64,000 nucleotides of DNA from Streptomyces sp. NBC_01210. Its GTDB lineage: Bacteria; Actinomycetota; Actinomycetes; Streptomycetales; Streptomycetaceae. A model generated the notes under the pieces. That model was not told the DNA's origin and ran no database searches. It saw only the letters and a list, made by a program, of their open reading frames with translations. The stretch spans positions 4,836,001-4,900,000 of the forward strand of contig NZ_CP108549.1 in assembly GCF_036010325.1 (NCBI RefSeq), given 5' to 3'. Of the stretch, positions 1 through 10,379 are shown piece by piece. Both the position numbers and the translations under genes were made by a program. Position 1 is the stretch's first letter; every line of letters starts with the position of its first letter.

Positions 1-12
1 AGCTCGGGTGGG

Positions 13-711
13 CTATGTCGGCGGTGCGGGCCGCGCGTGCGCCGGAGACGTGGGCTGCGTCGAGGACGCGGGGTGCGGCGGAGATACGGAATGCGGCGGA
101 GGTTCGGGGTGCGGCGGGGGCGGGACCAGGGAAGCGGTCGTCGGGTGCCCGGCTGCCCGCTCGGCCGCCGCTGAGAGGCGGATCAACCGCACCTCGCAAT
201 GGTCGAGCCAGCGCGCTTCGGCTTCGGTCTGGAAGATCAGCTGCTCCAGGACGAGCAGCCAGGCCACGTCGTCACGCTCCTGCGAGCCCCCGCTCTCGAT
301 GGCGGCAAGGGCCTGCGCCTTGAGCCGGGTGTAGTCCTGCATCGCCTTCACGGTGTGGTGGCGCTGGGACTGGATGACGGCACGGATGTCCACGCCGGGC
401 GCACCGACCGCCATCGCGAGCTTGATGGCCAGCTCGTCACGGGGCGGACTGCTGCGGTCCACGGGCGTCTCGAACCAGCTCTTCAGCTCGGCGCGCCCGG
501 CATCGGTGATGACGTACAGCGCATGGCCGGCGTCGTCCTCGCCGTCCTGGGCGACCATGCCGTCGCGCTCCAGGCGGTTGAGGGTCGTATAGACCTGCCC
601 GACGTTGAGCGGCCAGGTGGCACCGGTGCGCGACTCGAACTCCGTACGGAGCTGGGAGCCGTAGCGAGGACCGGGCTCCAGGAGGGCGAGAAGCCCGTGG
701 CGGATCGACAT
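13..711 (-). CDS. PadR family transcriptional regulator
   Basis: Winged-helix repressor-like DNA-binding protein. The first ~85 residues show the PadR pattern: 'HGLLALLEPGPRYGSQL', then 'VYTTLNRLERDGMV' for the recognition helix and wing. A helical C-terminal dimerisation half follows to about residue 190, then an unusual Pro/His/Ser-rich tail of about 45 residues, likely disordered. An upstream in-frame ATG exists at 747, but the ATG at 711 matches the family start (MSIRHGLL) and sits 8 nt downstream of a -10-like TATACA. The mRNA is therefore probably leaderless. The start codon lies inside a palindrome (710-733), which suggests autorepression. PadR proteins usually respond to small molecules and control adjacent transporters or envelope genes. 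The target here is not evident. Confidence 0.9.
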   Translation of the reverse strand: MSIRHGLLALLEPGPRYGSQLRTEFESRTGATWPLNVGQVYTTLNRLERDGMVAQDGEDDAGHALYVITDAGRAELKSWFETPVDRSSPPRDELAIKLAMAVGAPGVDIRAVIQSQRHHTVKAMQDYTRLKAQALAAIESGGSQERDDVAWLLVLEQLIFQTEAEARWLDHCEVRLIRLSAAAERAAGHPTTASLVPPPPHPEPPPHSVSPPHPASSTQPTSPAHARPAPPT

Positions 712-747
712 ACTCAGTATGTATACCGAGTATGGCGGACTCGGCAA
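710..747 (-). promoter_or_regulatory. PadR promoter/operator, leaderless start
   Basis: Positions 710-733 form a 24-bp near-palindrome with arms ATACTC(A/G)GTAT (10 of 12 positions match). It overlaps a minus-strand TATACA (-10-like, 720-725) and TTGCCG (-35-like, 742-747, 16-bp spacer). The -10 lies 8 nt from the PadR ATG, so transcription probably begins at the start codon. The site fits an autoregulatory PadR operator; this is inference from position and symmetry. Confidence 0.6.
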
Positions 748-795
748 CCCTCGAGAGACGGAGTCTGTGCGTCCGTCTTGAGGGGGACATGATGA

Positions 796-1407
796 TCAAC
801 GGCGCCTCAATCGCACGCCCAGGAAGCCGATTCCGAGCCCCATGAGCGTCATCCCGGCCCCCAGTGACAGCGGCGAGATCTGGTGCCCGACGACCTCGGG
901 GACGGCCTGTGGGGCCTGCTGATGTGCGGCGGCGGGGGCGGAAGGGGTCGGAGTGGGGATCGGGGAGTCCTGGGGATCCTCCTGCTCCTCCGTCTGGAGT
1001 TCCTCATCCGTCTGGAGTTCCTCATCCTCCGTGGGAGGGGGCTCGGACGCGGACAGCCGCGTGTCGGACGGAGCGGAATGGGACGCGGACGCTGCGTCGG
1101 ACGGCGTACGGTGCGGCCGGTCCGGGTGGTCCGGGTGGTCCGGGTGGTCGGGATGGTCGGGATGGTCGGGGCGCTCCGGCCGGTCCGGGCTCTCCGACTC
1201 ACTCGGGCTCGTGCTCCTGGGGGACCGCCCGGGCCGCGGACGCCCTTCCCCGGCATGCCGCCCCGCAAGGGACGCCGAGACGTTGGGCCTGGCCGTCGGG
1301 GTGCGGTCGGGGGCCTCGGACTCCTCGTCGGCGTACGCGTGGGGCATGGCCAGCAGCAGAAGCGACGCGACCGTGATCGCGCACTGTGTGCGGAGCCGTG
1401 GAGTCAC
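796..1407 (-). CDS. Secreted, membrane-anchored Pro/Asp-rich surface-like protein
   Basis: 203 residues, GTG start. The N-terminus is a signal peptide (hydrophobic 'ITVASLLLLAMPHAYA', cleavage near residue 26). The middle is low-complexity: Ser/Pro/Arg, then a run of PDH tripeptides (about five), then acidic 'DEELQT' repeats. The C-terminus is one hydrophobic segment (about 178-198) followed by RLRRR. This is the layout of a cell-wall-spanning stalk tethered to the membrane. A sortase-like LPxTG is not present. No catalytic domain is visible and I do not recognise the family. It lies downstream of the Ser/Thr kinase gene on the same strand, separated by a strong terminator hairpin, so it is probably transcribed separately. 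Confidence 0.65.
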   Translation of the reverse strand: MTPRLRTQCAITVASLLLLAMPHAYADEESEAPDRTPTARPNVSASLAGRHAGEGRPRPGRSPRSTSPSESESPDRPERPDHPDHPDHPDHPDHPDRPHRTPSDAASASHSAPSDTRLSASEPPPTEDEELQTDEELQTEEQEDPQDSPIPTPTPSAPAAAHQQAPQAVPEVVGHQISPLSLGAGMTLMGLGIGFLGVRLRRR

Positions 1408-1497
1408 CGGGTGACCCCCCTCCCGTGCCGAGTCGCCGAGATATCGGACTCAGCGTCACATGGCATGACACTTCCGGCATCTCGGGGCAGGAGAACG

Positions 1498-1538
1498 GGG
1501 AACGGCCCGGCACGCGGAGCGCGTGCCGGGCCGTTCCC
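1498..1538 (-). terminator. Very strong hairpin after the Ser/Thr kinase gene
   Basis: A perfect 19-bp stem (GGGAACGGCCCGGCACGCG, 1498-1516, paired with 1520-1538) closes a 3-nt loop. It lies 38 nt downstream of the stop codon of the minus-strand kinase gene. There is no long U-tract, as is common for Streptomyces terminators. Confidence 0.85.
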
Positions 1539-1575
1539 GGAAACGGGCCGTCCCTCGGAAAGCGAGCGGGTCGGG

Positions 1576-3228
1576 CTAGCCGGCCTTGCCCGTGGAGATC
1601 GTGATCTCGAACTCCTGGCTCTTCGGTACGACAGCCTCGCCGGAGCTCGGGTACTGCAGGATGACGGCGTCCTTGGGGTACTGAGGGTTGTTCTCCTCAG
1701 TCACCTTCCAGGTCCAGCCGGCGGCCCGCAGGCAGTCCTTGACCGAGAGGAGGTCCTTGTAGAGGAGATTGGGGGCCTGGACCTTCGCCGGGTCATTGCC
1801 GTCTTCCGTGGCATTCGAGCACTCCGTCGCCTCGATGGTCCGCGTACGGTCCGGGGCCAGGGCCCCGGCCTCCGCCGACTGGCTCGCGCTCGGGTCGTCG
1901 CCCGCGTTGTCGCCGCCACCCGGGTCGTCCTTGTTCAGAGCGAGCGCCGTGATCAGACCTCCGATCGCCAGCAGCGCCACCACGATGGCGCCCACGATGA
2001 CCGGCATGTTCCGCTTGCCGCCACCACTGCCGCCCGAAGCCGTCGTCGGCTGCGGCGAGATGGTGTACGGAGGCGGCGTCGAGGACGCCGGGGCAGGCGC
2101 CTGGTACGCCGATACCGGGGCCGGCGTCTGATACGCCGACGCCGGGGCGGGCGTCTGCGGGTACCCGTACTGCGGCGTGGGAGCCGGCGCCGGCGTAGGA
2201 GTCGGCGGCCCGTACGGACCCGGCTGGTACGGCGTCTGCACGCTCTGCGGCGCCGGAGTCGACTGGTCCAGCGGCGGGAAGACCGCGGAGCCGACGCCCG
2301 CTCCACTGCTCGCCGGCGCGCCACCGATGATCACCGGTGCGCCCGTCTGCCCGGCACTCGCCACCCGCGCGCACTCGTCGCGCATCGCCGCGGCGCTCGG
2401 GAAACGCTCGTTCGGGTTCTTCTTCAGCGCCCGTGCGACCAGCGCGTCCATCGCCGGAGTGAGGGAGCGGTTGATCGTCGACGGGGCGACCGGCTCTTCC
2501 TGTACATGCGCGTACGCGATCGCCAGCGGTGAGTCCGCGTCGAACGGGATTCGCCCGGTCAGCAGCTGGAACAGCATGATGCCGACCGAGTACAGGTCGG
2601 ACCGCGCGTCGACGCCGCGTCCCAGCGCCTGCTCCGGCGACAGATACTGCGGCGTTCCGACCACCATGCCGGTCTGCGTCATCGAGGTGACGCCCGACTG
2701 CATGGCGCGCGCGATGCCGAAGTCCATCACCTTGACGATGCCGCGCTTGGTCAGCATCACGTTGCCGGGCTTGATGTCGCGGTGGACCAGGCCCATTTCA
2801 TGGCTGGTCTCCAGCGCGGCCAGCACATCGGCCGTCATCTTCAGCGCCTTGTCCGCCGGCATCGCGCCGTACTGCTGGATGTCCGCCTGCAGTACGGATC
2901 CCAGCGGCTGGCCCTCGACGTACTCCATGACGATGTACGGCATCAGCGCGCCGTCGAGCTCGTCCTCGCCGGTGTCGAAGACCGACACGATGTTGGTGTG
3001 CGACAGCTTGGCGACGGCCTGCGCCTCGCGCCGGAAGCGTTCGCGGAAGGACTGCTCGCGACCCAGCTCCGTGTGCAGCGTCTTGATGGCGACCTGGCGG
3101 TCCAGCGCGGAGTCGTACGCCAGATAAACGGAGGCCATGCCGCCTTCGCCGAGCAGGTCGCGTAGCTGATACCGGCCGCTCGCTACGGAACCACCCGCGT
3201 AGCGGCCCTGTGCGCCGTCCTGGCTCAT
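1576..3228 (-). CDS. Membrane Ser/Thr protein kinase with one PASTA domain
   Basis: PknB-type eukaryote-like kinase, 550 residues. The kinase domain (about 20-280) has the glycine loop GEGGMAS (27-33), invariant lysine K49 in VAIKTL, catalytic loop HRDIKPGN (149-156), DFG (169-171) and the GTPQYLSPEQ activation segment. All key residues are present, so it should be active. A long Pro/Ala/Gln linker (about 300-400) with tandem 'TPAPASAYQ' units leads to one transmembrane helix (about 408-432). A single extracellular PASTA-like domain (about 484-548) follows; this domain type is known to sense peptidoglycan fragments or lipid II. The gene is divergent from a second kinase that lacks PASTA. Probable roles are cell-wall or developmental signalling; substrates are unknown. 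Confidence 0.93.
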   Translation of the reverse strand: MSQDGAQGRYAGGSVASGRYQLRDLLGEGGMASVYLAYDSALDRQVAIKTLHTELGREQSFRERFRREAQAVAKLSHTNIVSVFDTGEDELDGALMPYIVMEYVEGQPLGSVLQADIQQYGAMPADKALKMTADVLAALETSHEMGLVHRDIKPGNVMLTKRGIVKVMDFGIARAMQSGVTSMTQTGMVVGTPQYLSPEQALGRGVDARSDLYSVGIMLFQLLTGRIPFDADSPLAIAYAHVQEEPVAPSTINRSLTPAMDALVARALKKNPNERFPSAAAMRDECARVASAGQTGAPVIIGGAPASSGAGVGSAVFPPLDQSTPAPQSVQTPYQPGPYGPPTPTPAPAPTPQYGYPQTPAPASAYQTPAPVSAYQAPAPASSTPPPYTISPQPTTASGGSGGGKRNMPVIVGAIVVALLAIGGLITALALNKDDPGGGDNAGDDPSASQSAEAGALAPDRTRTIEATECSNATEDGNDPAKVQAPNLLYKDLLSVKDCLRAAGWTWKVTEENNPQYPKDAVILQYPSSGEAVVPKSQEFEITISTGKAG

Positions 3229-3544
3229 GACTGTGCATCCCCCTCGGCGCGAAGGCGCGGTGGCACGCGATGGCTCGCGTCGCTCGCTGATCTCTGCGCT
3301 GTGCTGTGTGATTTATGCCGCGTGATTCGTGTCCCGGATCGGTATTCCGTGATCCGTATTACGGGGCAAGTCTGCCCGAGGGGCCCGGCACGTCAAGCCA
3401 GGTGCCCGTTCCGTGACCGTACGCACAAGAAGCGTCTCGGAAGCGTTACAGGAAGAGCATGGAATTTGCCTGCCCGCAGGGGCAGCAGGTTGGATGGCCG
3501 GTCCATCTCGAATCAGGCCCGTCGCGCAAAGGCTGTAGCGTGAC
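3229..3544. other. Divergent intergenic region between the two kinase genes
   Basis: 316 bp containing both promoters. It is less GC-rich around 3301-3365, and a small hairpin (CTGCCC gca GGGGCAG) lies near 3472-3487. No clear -10/-35 pair, operator or RNA gene could be assigned. Confidence 0.5.
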
Positions 3545-5179
<1,635 letters not shown>

Positions 5180-5301
5180 TGCGGCCCAAGGCGCCACGCC
5201 GTACGCCCCGTTGACGCCGCTCGCCCCGTCGACGTCGTTCACATCCGCGACCCCGCCGGCGTCGTTCACGTCCGCGACCTCGTTCACGCCGTTCACGCCG
5301 C
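5180..5301. repeat. Short direct repeats between convergent genes
   Basis: A roughly 20-bp motif (GTCGTTCAC(A/G)TCCGCGACC) occurs twice, 27 bp apart (from about 5234 and 5261), followed by CGTTCACGCC twice. No terminator-like hairpin was recognised here. Confidence 0.45.
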
Positions 5302-6309
5302 TCATCCCGCGAAGGCTTCGCACACCGCCTCGTACTCTCTCGTCCACCACACCGCCAGGGCCGACGCCGCAGGAAACTGCGGGTCGGCCCTTCGGTCGTG
5401 CAGCTGGTAGCGCCAGCGCAGTATCCAGAAGTCGTTGAGCCGTTCCCACCACACCCGGTGCACCGCGGCCGCGAGCTCCGCCGCGTCCGCCCCGGCCGCT
5501 CGCCGGTAGGCCTGTGCATACGCCCGTACCTTTGTCAGTTCCAGCTCCCCCGCCGGTTGGACGAAGAAGATGGCTGCGGCCCGTACCGCCTCCTCGGCGC
5601 GCGGCTGCACCCCCAGCCGGTCCCAGTCGACGATCGCGGCCGGCTCGCCGCCCCGGTAGAGCAGATTCAGCGGGTGGAAGTCGCCGTGCACCCAGCCCCC
5701 GGCGGATGCCGGCGGCGGCCTGCGGTCGGCATGGAGCTCCAGCAGCGCCCGCCGCTCGAGGAGCCGCCGCTCGGCGAGCGCGTCGAACGCGTCCCGGGGC
5801 CGGGCCGCGCGCGCCAGCGTCAACAGCTCGTCGATCAGCGTGAAGGTCTCCTCGGGATCGGCGCTCTCGTACTCCCGCCGCTCTGTGGAGTCCACCGCCA
5901 TGACCTGTTCCAGACAGGTGTGGACGAGTCCGAGGAGCGAGCCGAGCCGCGTCGACTGGACGGCCGTCAGCTGTGTCCCGTCGCGGTGTCGTCCGTCGAT
6001 CCAGGGGTGCAGGGCGTAACACCGTCCGCCGATCACCGCGACCGTGTCGCCGTGCGCGTCCTCGACGGGCGGTGCGACCGGTACGCCGAGGGCCTCGAGC
6101 CGCTGGGTGGCGCGGTGCTGGCGGGCGATGGACTCGCGGTCGCCGTCGAGGTGGTGTTTGAGGAAGTAGGAGCCACGGGTGGTGGCGAGCCGGTAGCCGC
6201 GGTTGAGCAGGCCCTGGGTGACGGGCTCGCAGGAGAGTGGTTCGCCCGTGTCCTGGTAACGGCGCAGAAGTGCACCGACGGGTGGGGCAGTTGCAGATGA
6301 GCGCGGCAC
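5302..6309 (-). CDS. Aminoglycoside phosphotransferase (APH)-fold kinase
   Basis: 335 residues, GTG start. It has the APH/choline-kinase fold signature: Brenner motif HGDFHPLN (208-215) supplies the catalytic Asp, and IVDWDR (226-231) is the metal-binding motif. The N-lobe lysine is probably in 'YFLKHH' (K51). This family phosphorylates small hydroxylated substrates such as aminoglycosides, homoserine, choline or sugars. Sequence alone does not give the substrate, and nothing nearby points to antibiotic resistance. It faces convergently towards the second kinase gene. It is probably a conserved neighbour of bkd in Streptomyces (from memory, unchecked). Confidence 0.85.
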   Translation of the reverse strand: MPRSSATAPPVGALLRRYQDTGEPLSCEPVTQGLLNRGYRLATTRGSYFLKHHLDGDRESIARQHRATQRLEALGVPVAPPVEDAHGDTVAVIGGRCYALHPWIDGRHRDGTQLTAVQSTRLGSLLGLVHTCLEQVMAVDSTERREYESADPEETFTLIDELLTLARAARPRDAFDALAERRLLERRALLELHADRRPPPASAGGWVHGDFHPLNLLYRGGEPAAIVDWDRLGVQPRAEEAVRAAAIFFVQPAGELELTKVRAYAQAYRRAAGADAAELAAAVHRVWWERLNDFWILRWRYQLHDRRADPQFPAASALAVWWTREYEAVCEAFAG

Positions 6310-6790
6310 CCGCCAGATGGTAGATCACGCAGCGTGGCCGAGTGACGGCTCTTCGGGATAATCCCGCCTACGTACGATTGCGAACTGCAGTTCGAGCTGC
6401 GGCCGCCCCCGGCGACTTCGTGGTAATCGAGCGCAAATAGGGTGATTTTTCCAGCTTCGCGAGCGAAAGAGGACTCATCCATCTACTCTTCCCGTGCCCG
6501 GGGTCTGCGGGATAACGTGCCGGTGTTCCGGCGGCCTGCAAGGCTGTGACCAGTGGTTGTTCCCGCATTTCTCGATTTACTTGGAAATCCAAGCAAAATC
6601 GCAGGTCAAATGGGGTTTCGCAGTAATGCGACACACTGGGTAACGTGCCTTTGGCAGGGCGCTCGCCGGGGCACCTGTCACGCCTGATCCCGGCCGAGCG
6701 GCACCCACCCCGTGCACGGGTACGGATACCAGGCGAGCCGCACTGGCTCCCGGCGGACCCCGGGGGCCGGACCGACGGAGGAGCACGCAC
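6310..6790. other. 481-bp region upstream of the bkd operon
   Basis: It contains no convincing ORF. The BkdR-like Lrp/AsnC regulator that often accompanies bkd operons is not seen here. The notable element is a near-palindrome at 6573-6601. An AT-richer stretch (about 6565-6640) around it probably holds the bkd promoter. Confidence 0.5.
6573..6601. promoter_or_regulatory. 29-bp near-palindrome upstream of bkdA, candidate Lrp/BkdR-type operator
   Basis: The core CTTGGA-AA-TCCAAG (6580-6593) is perfectly symmetric. Outer arms CGATTT (6573-6578) and AAATCG (6596-6601) extend it with a 1-nt offset. It lies about 190 bp before the bkdA start. The symmetry is seen directly; assignment to an Lrp-family regulator is inferred from what usually controls bkd genes. 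Confidence 0.5.
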
Positions 6791-7939
6791 GTGACCGTGG
6801 AGAGCACTGCCGCGCGCAAACCGCGACGCAGCACCAAGCGCGTCAGCGCCGCGAAAAAGCCGCAGAGTTCCGAGCCCCAGCTCGTACAGCTGCTGACGCC
6901 CGAGGGTGAGCGCGTCGAGCACCCCGAGTACGAGATCGACCTGACCCCGGACGAGCTGCGCGGGCTGTACCGGGACATGGTCCTGACCCGTCGCTTCGAC
7001 GCCGAGGCCACCGCTCTTCAGCGCCAGGGCGAGCTCGGACTGTGGGCGTCGCTGCTGGGCCAGGAGGCCGCACAGATCGGCTCCGGCCGGGCGCTGCGCG
7101 ACGACGACTATGTCTTCCCGACCTACCGCGAGCACGGCGTCGCCTGGTGCCGCGGGGTCGACCCGACCAATCTGCTCGGCATGTTCCGCGGGGTGAACCA
7201 CGGCGGCTGGGATCCGAACACCAACAACTTCCACCTGTATACGATCGTGATCGGCTCGCAGACGCTGCACGCCACCGGCTACGCGATGGGCGTGGCCAAG
7301 GACGGCGCGGACTCCGCCGTCATCGCCTACTTCGGCGACGGCGCGTCCAGCCAGGGCGATGTCGCCGAATCGTTCACCTTCTCGGCGGTCTACAACGCCC
7401 CGGTCGTGTTCTTCTGCCAGAACAACCAGTGGGCGATCTCCGAGCCGACGGAGAAGCAGACCCGCGTGCCGCTCTACCAGCGCGCGCAGGGCTACGGCTT
7501 CCCCGGCGTCCGTGTCGACGGCAATGACGTACTCGCCTGCCTGGCCGTGACCCGCTCCGCGCTGGAGCGGGCCCGCCGGGGCGAGGGCCCGACCCTGGTC
7601 GAGGCGTTCACCTACCGGATGGGCGCGCACACCACATCGGACGACCCGACGAAGTACCGGGCGGACGAGGAGCGTCAGGCCTGGGAGGCCAAGGACCCGA
7701 TCCTGCGGCTGCGTACGTATCTGGAGAACGCCGGCCATGCCGACGAGGCGTTCTTCACGTCCCTGGACGAGGAGAGCGAGACCCTCGGCAAGCGGGTGCG
7801 TGAGGCGGTTCGGGCCATGCCCGACCCCGACCACTTGGCGATCTTCGAGAATGTCTACGCCGACGGGCACGCGCTCGTCGACGAGGAGCGCGCCCAGTTC
7901 ATCGCGTACCAGGCGTCCTTCGCCGAGGAGGGCAACTAA
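6791..7939 (+). CDS. bkdA: Branched-chain 2-oxo acid dehydrogenase E1 alpha subunit
   Basis: 382 residues, GTG start. With E1 beta it decarboxylates 2-oxoisovalerate, 2-oxoisocaproate and 2-oxo-3-methylvalerate using thiamine diphosphate and passes the acyl group to the lipoyl arm of E2. The TPP motif starts at GDG (182-184) and ends near CQNN. The Lys/Arg-rich N-terminal ~30 residues are a typical actinobacterial extension. The next gene (E1 beta) starts 2 nt after this stop, and E2 follows, so this is a three-gene operon. E3 is not in the window. The complex supplies branched starters for fatty acids and polyketides. Confidence 0.97.
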   Translation: MTVESTAARKPRRSTKRVSAAKKPQSSEPQLVQLLTPEGERVEHPEYEIDLTPDELRGLYRDMVLTRRFDAEATALQRQGELGLWASLLGQEAAQIGSGRALRDDDYVFPTYREHGVAWCRGVDPTNLLGMFRGVNHGGWDPNTNNFHLYTIVIGSQTLHATGYAMGVAKDGADSAVIAYFGDGASSQGDVAESFTFSAVYNAPVVFFCQNNQWAISEPTEKQTRVPLYQRAQGYGFPGVRVDGNDVLACLAVTRSALERARRGEGPTLVEAFTYRMGAHTTSDDPTKYRADEERQAWEAKDPILRLRTYLENAGHADEAFFTSLDEESETLGKRVREAVRAMPDPDHLAIFENVYADGHALVDEERAQFIAYQASFAEEGN

Positions 7940-7941
7940 TC

Positions 7942-8922
7942 ATGGCCGTACAGAAGCTCCCGCTCGCGAAGGCGCTCAACGAGTCGCTGCGCAAGGCCCT
8001 GGAGACCGACCCCAAGGTCCTGATCATGGGTGAGGACGTCGGCAAGCTCGGCGGCGTCTTCCGGGTCACCGACGGACTGCAGAAGGACTTCGGCGAGGAC
8101 CGGGTCATCGACACCCCGCTCGCCGAGTCGGGCATCGTCGGCACGGCGATCGGTCTGGCCCTGCGCGGCTACCGGCCCGTCGTGGAGATCCAGTTCGACG
8201 GCTTCGTCTTCCCCGCGTACGACCAGATCGTCACGCAGCTGGCGAAGATGCACGCGCGCTCGCTCGGCAAGATCAAGCTGCCGGTCGTCATCCGTATTCC
8301 GTACGGCGGCGGCATCGGCGCGGTCGAGCACCACAGCGAGTCCCCCGAGGCGCTCTTCGCGCATGTCGCGGGCCTCAAGGTGATCTCGCCGTCCAACTCC
8401 TCCGACGCGTACTGGATGCTCCAGCAGGCGATCCAGAGCGACGACCCGGTCATCTTCTTCGAGCCGAAGCGGCGCTACTGGGACAAGGGCGAGGTCGATG
8501 TCGACGCGATCCCCGGTCCGCTGCACAAGGCCCGCGTCATCCGGACCGGATCGGACATCACGCTTGCCGCGTACGGGCCGATGGTGAAGGTCTGTGTCGA
8601 GGCGGCCGCCGCGGCTGCCGAGGAGGGCAAGTCGCTGGAGGTCCTCGATCTGCGCTCGATGTCCCCGATCGACTTCGACACCGTCCAGACGTCGGTGGAG
8701 AAGACGGGCCGGCTCGTCGTGGTGCACGAGGCCCCGGTCTTCTACGGCTCCGGTGCGGAGATCGCCGCTCGTATCACCGAGCGGTGCTTCTACCACCTGG
8801 AGGCCCCGGTGCTGAGGGTCGGCGGCTACCACGCCCCGTATCCACCGGCGCGCCTCGAGGAGGAGTACCTCCCGGGACTTGACCGGGTGCTGGACGCCGT
8901 CGACCGCTCGCTCGCGTACTGA
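7942..8922 (+). CDS. bkdB: Branched-chain 2-oxo acid dehydrogenase E1 beta subunit
   Basis: 326 residues, ATG start 2 nt after the E1 alpha stop, indicating translational coupling. It has the E1 beta features 'GEDVGKLGGVFRVT' near residue 30, 'DTPLAESGIVGTAIG', and 'YGGGIGAVEHHSES', followed by the transketolase C-terminal domain. It forms the alpha2-beta2 heterotetramer with BkdA and contributes the His used in acyl transfer to lipoate. Length is normal for the family (about 325). No irregularities seen. Confidence 0.97.
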   Translation: MAVQKLPLAKALNESLRKALETDPKVLIMGEDVGKLGGVFRVTDGLQKDFGEDRVIDTPLAESGIVGTAIGLALRGYRPVVEIQFDGFVFPAYDQIVTQLAKMHARSLGKIKLPVVIRIPYGGGIGAVEHHSESPEALFAHVAGLKVISPSNSSDAYWMLQQAIQSDDPVIFFEPKRRYWDKGEVDVDAIPGPLHKARVIRTGSDITLAAYGPMVKVCVEAAAAAAEEGKSLEVLDLRSMSPIDFDTVQTSVEKTGRLVVVHEAPVFYGSGAEIAARITERCFYHLEAPVLRVGGYHAPYPPARLEEEYLPGLDRVLDAVDRSLAY

Positions 8923-8930
8923 GGAGTGCC

Positions 8931-10379
8931 GTGACCATGACTCAAGACACTTCACTTCGCTTCCGCGAGTTCAAGATGCCCGACGTGGGCGAGGGGCTCA
9001 CCGAGGCCGAGATCCTCAAGTGGTACGTCCAGCCCGGTGACACGGTGACGGACGGCCAGGTCGTGTGCGAGGTCGAGACGGCGAAGGCGGCCGTCGAGCT
9101 GCCGATCCCGTACGACGGCGTGGTGCACGAGCTGCGCTTCGAGGAGGGCACGACCGTCGACGTCGGCACCTCGATCATCACGATCGATGTGGCGCCGGGC
9201 AGCGGTGACGCACCTGCCGAGGCCGTGGTGGAGACACCTGTGGCGCCCGCCGCCGAGGAGGAGGCCGAGCCCAAGGGCCGCCAGCCGGTCCTCGTCGGCT
9301 ACGGCGTCGCCGAGACGTCCACCAAGCGCCGGCCGCGCAAGCCGGCCGCCGGGCAGGCCGTTCCGGCACAGCCGGCCGCCGAGGCCGCGAGCACGTACTA
9401 CCCGCAGGCGGCCGCGGCCGCTGCGGTGCAGGGCGAGCTGAACGGCCACGGCGGCACGGCCACCGCGGCCCGCCCGCTCGCCAAGCCGCCGGTCCGCAAG
9501 CTCGCCAAGGACCTGGGCATCGACCTGGCGACGGTCACTCCGACCGGTCCCGACGGCATCATCACCCGGGAGGACGTCCACGCGGCCGCCGCTCCGGCCG
9601 CCGCTCCGGCGCCCGCGCCCGTACAGGCACAGCCCGAGCCGGTCCAGCCGGTGGCGGTCGCGTCTGTCGAGGCCGGTGCCCGGGAGACCCGTATCCCGAT
9701 CAAGGGCGTACGGAAGGCCATCGCTCAGGCGATGGTCGGCAGTGCCTTCACCGCGCCGCATGTCACGGAGTTCATCACGCTCGACGTGACGCGGACGATG
9801 AAGCTCGTCGAGGAGCTCAAGGCCGACAAGGACATGGCGGGGCTGCGGGTCAATCCGCTGCTGCTGATCGCCAAGGCGCTGCTGGTCGCCATCAAGCGCA
9901 ACCCGCAGGTCAACGCCGCCTGGGACGAGGCAAACCAGGAGATCGTGCTCAAGGGGTACGTCAACCTGGGCATCGCGGCCGCCACACCGCGAGGCCTGAT
10001 CGTCCCGAACATCAAGGACGCGCACGCCAAGACGCTGCCCGAACTTGCTGCCGCGCTGGGCGAGTTGGTCTCCACGGCCCGCGAGGGCAAGACGGCGCCG
10101 GCGGCGATGCAGGGCGGCACGGTGACCATCACCAACGTCGGCGTCTTCGGCGTCGACACCGGTACGCCGATCCTGAACCCCGGCGAGTCCGCGATCCTCG
10201 CGGTAGGTGCGATCAAGCTCCAGCCGTGGGTCCACAAGGGCAAGGTCAAGCCGCGCCAGGTCACCACGCTCGCGCTCTCCTTCGACCACCGTCTGGTCGA
10301 CGGCGAGCTGGGCTCCAGGGTGCTGGCGGACGTCGCCGCGATCCTGGAGAACCCGAAGCGGCTGATCACCTGGGCCTGA
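8931..10379 (+). CDS. bkdC: Branched-chain 2-oxo acid dehydrogenase E2 (dihydrolipoyl acyltransferase)
   Basis: 482 residues. The domains in order are one lipoyl domain (about 10-85, lipoylated K52 in VETAKAAVE), an Ala/Pro-rich linker, the E1/E3-binding domain (about 185-225), a second Ala/Pro linker, and the catalytic acyltransferase core with H453 in FDHRLVDGE. It transfers the branched acyl group from lipoate to CoA. GTG at 8931 is preferred because AGGAG (8921-8925) lies 5 nt upstream; an ATG at 8937 is possible. The stop codon is also the first base triplet of a 14-bp tandem repeat. Confidence 0.96.
   Translation: MTMTQDTSLRFREFKMPDVGEGLTEAEILKWYVQPGDTVTDGQVVCEVETAKAAVELPIPYDGVVHELRFEEGTTVDVGTSIITIDVAPGSGDAPAEAVVETPVAPAAEEEAEPKGRQPVLVGYGVAETSTKRRPRKPAAGQAVPAQPAAEAASTYYPQAAAAAAVQGELNGHGGTATAARPLAKPPVRKLAKDLGIDLATVTPTGPDGIITREDVHAAAAPAAAPAPAPVQAQPEPVQPVAVASVEAGARETRIPIKGVRKAIAQAMVGSAFTAPHVTEFITLDVTRTMKLVEELKADKDMAGLRVNPLLLIAKALLVAIKRNPQVNAAWDEANQEIVLKGYVNLGIAAATPRGLIVPNIKDAHAKTLPELAAALGELVSTAREGKTAPAAMQGGTVTITNVGVFGVDTGTPILNPGESAILAVGAIKLQPWVHKGKVKPRQVTTLALSFDHRLVDGELGSRVLADVAAILENPKRLITWA

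Noticed and set aside
6310..6490. Truncated bkdR (Lrp) gene
   Set aside because: An ATG with 'MDES' on the minus strand near 6480 looked suggestive, but the rest has no Lrp-like sequence in any frame.
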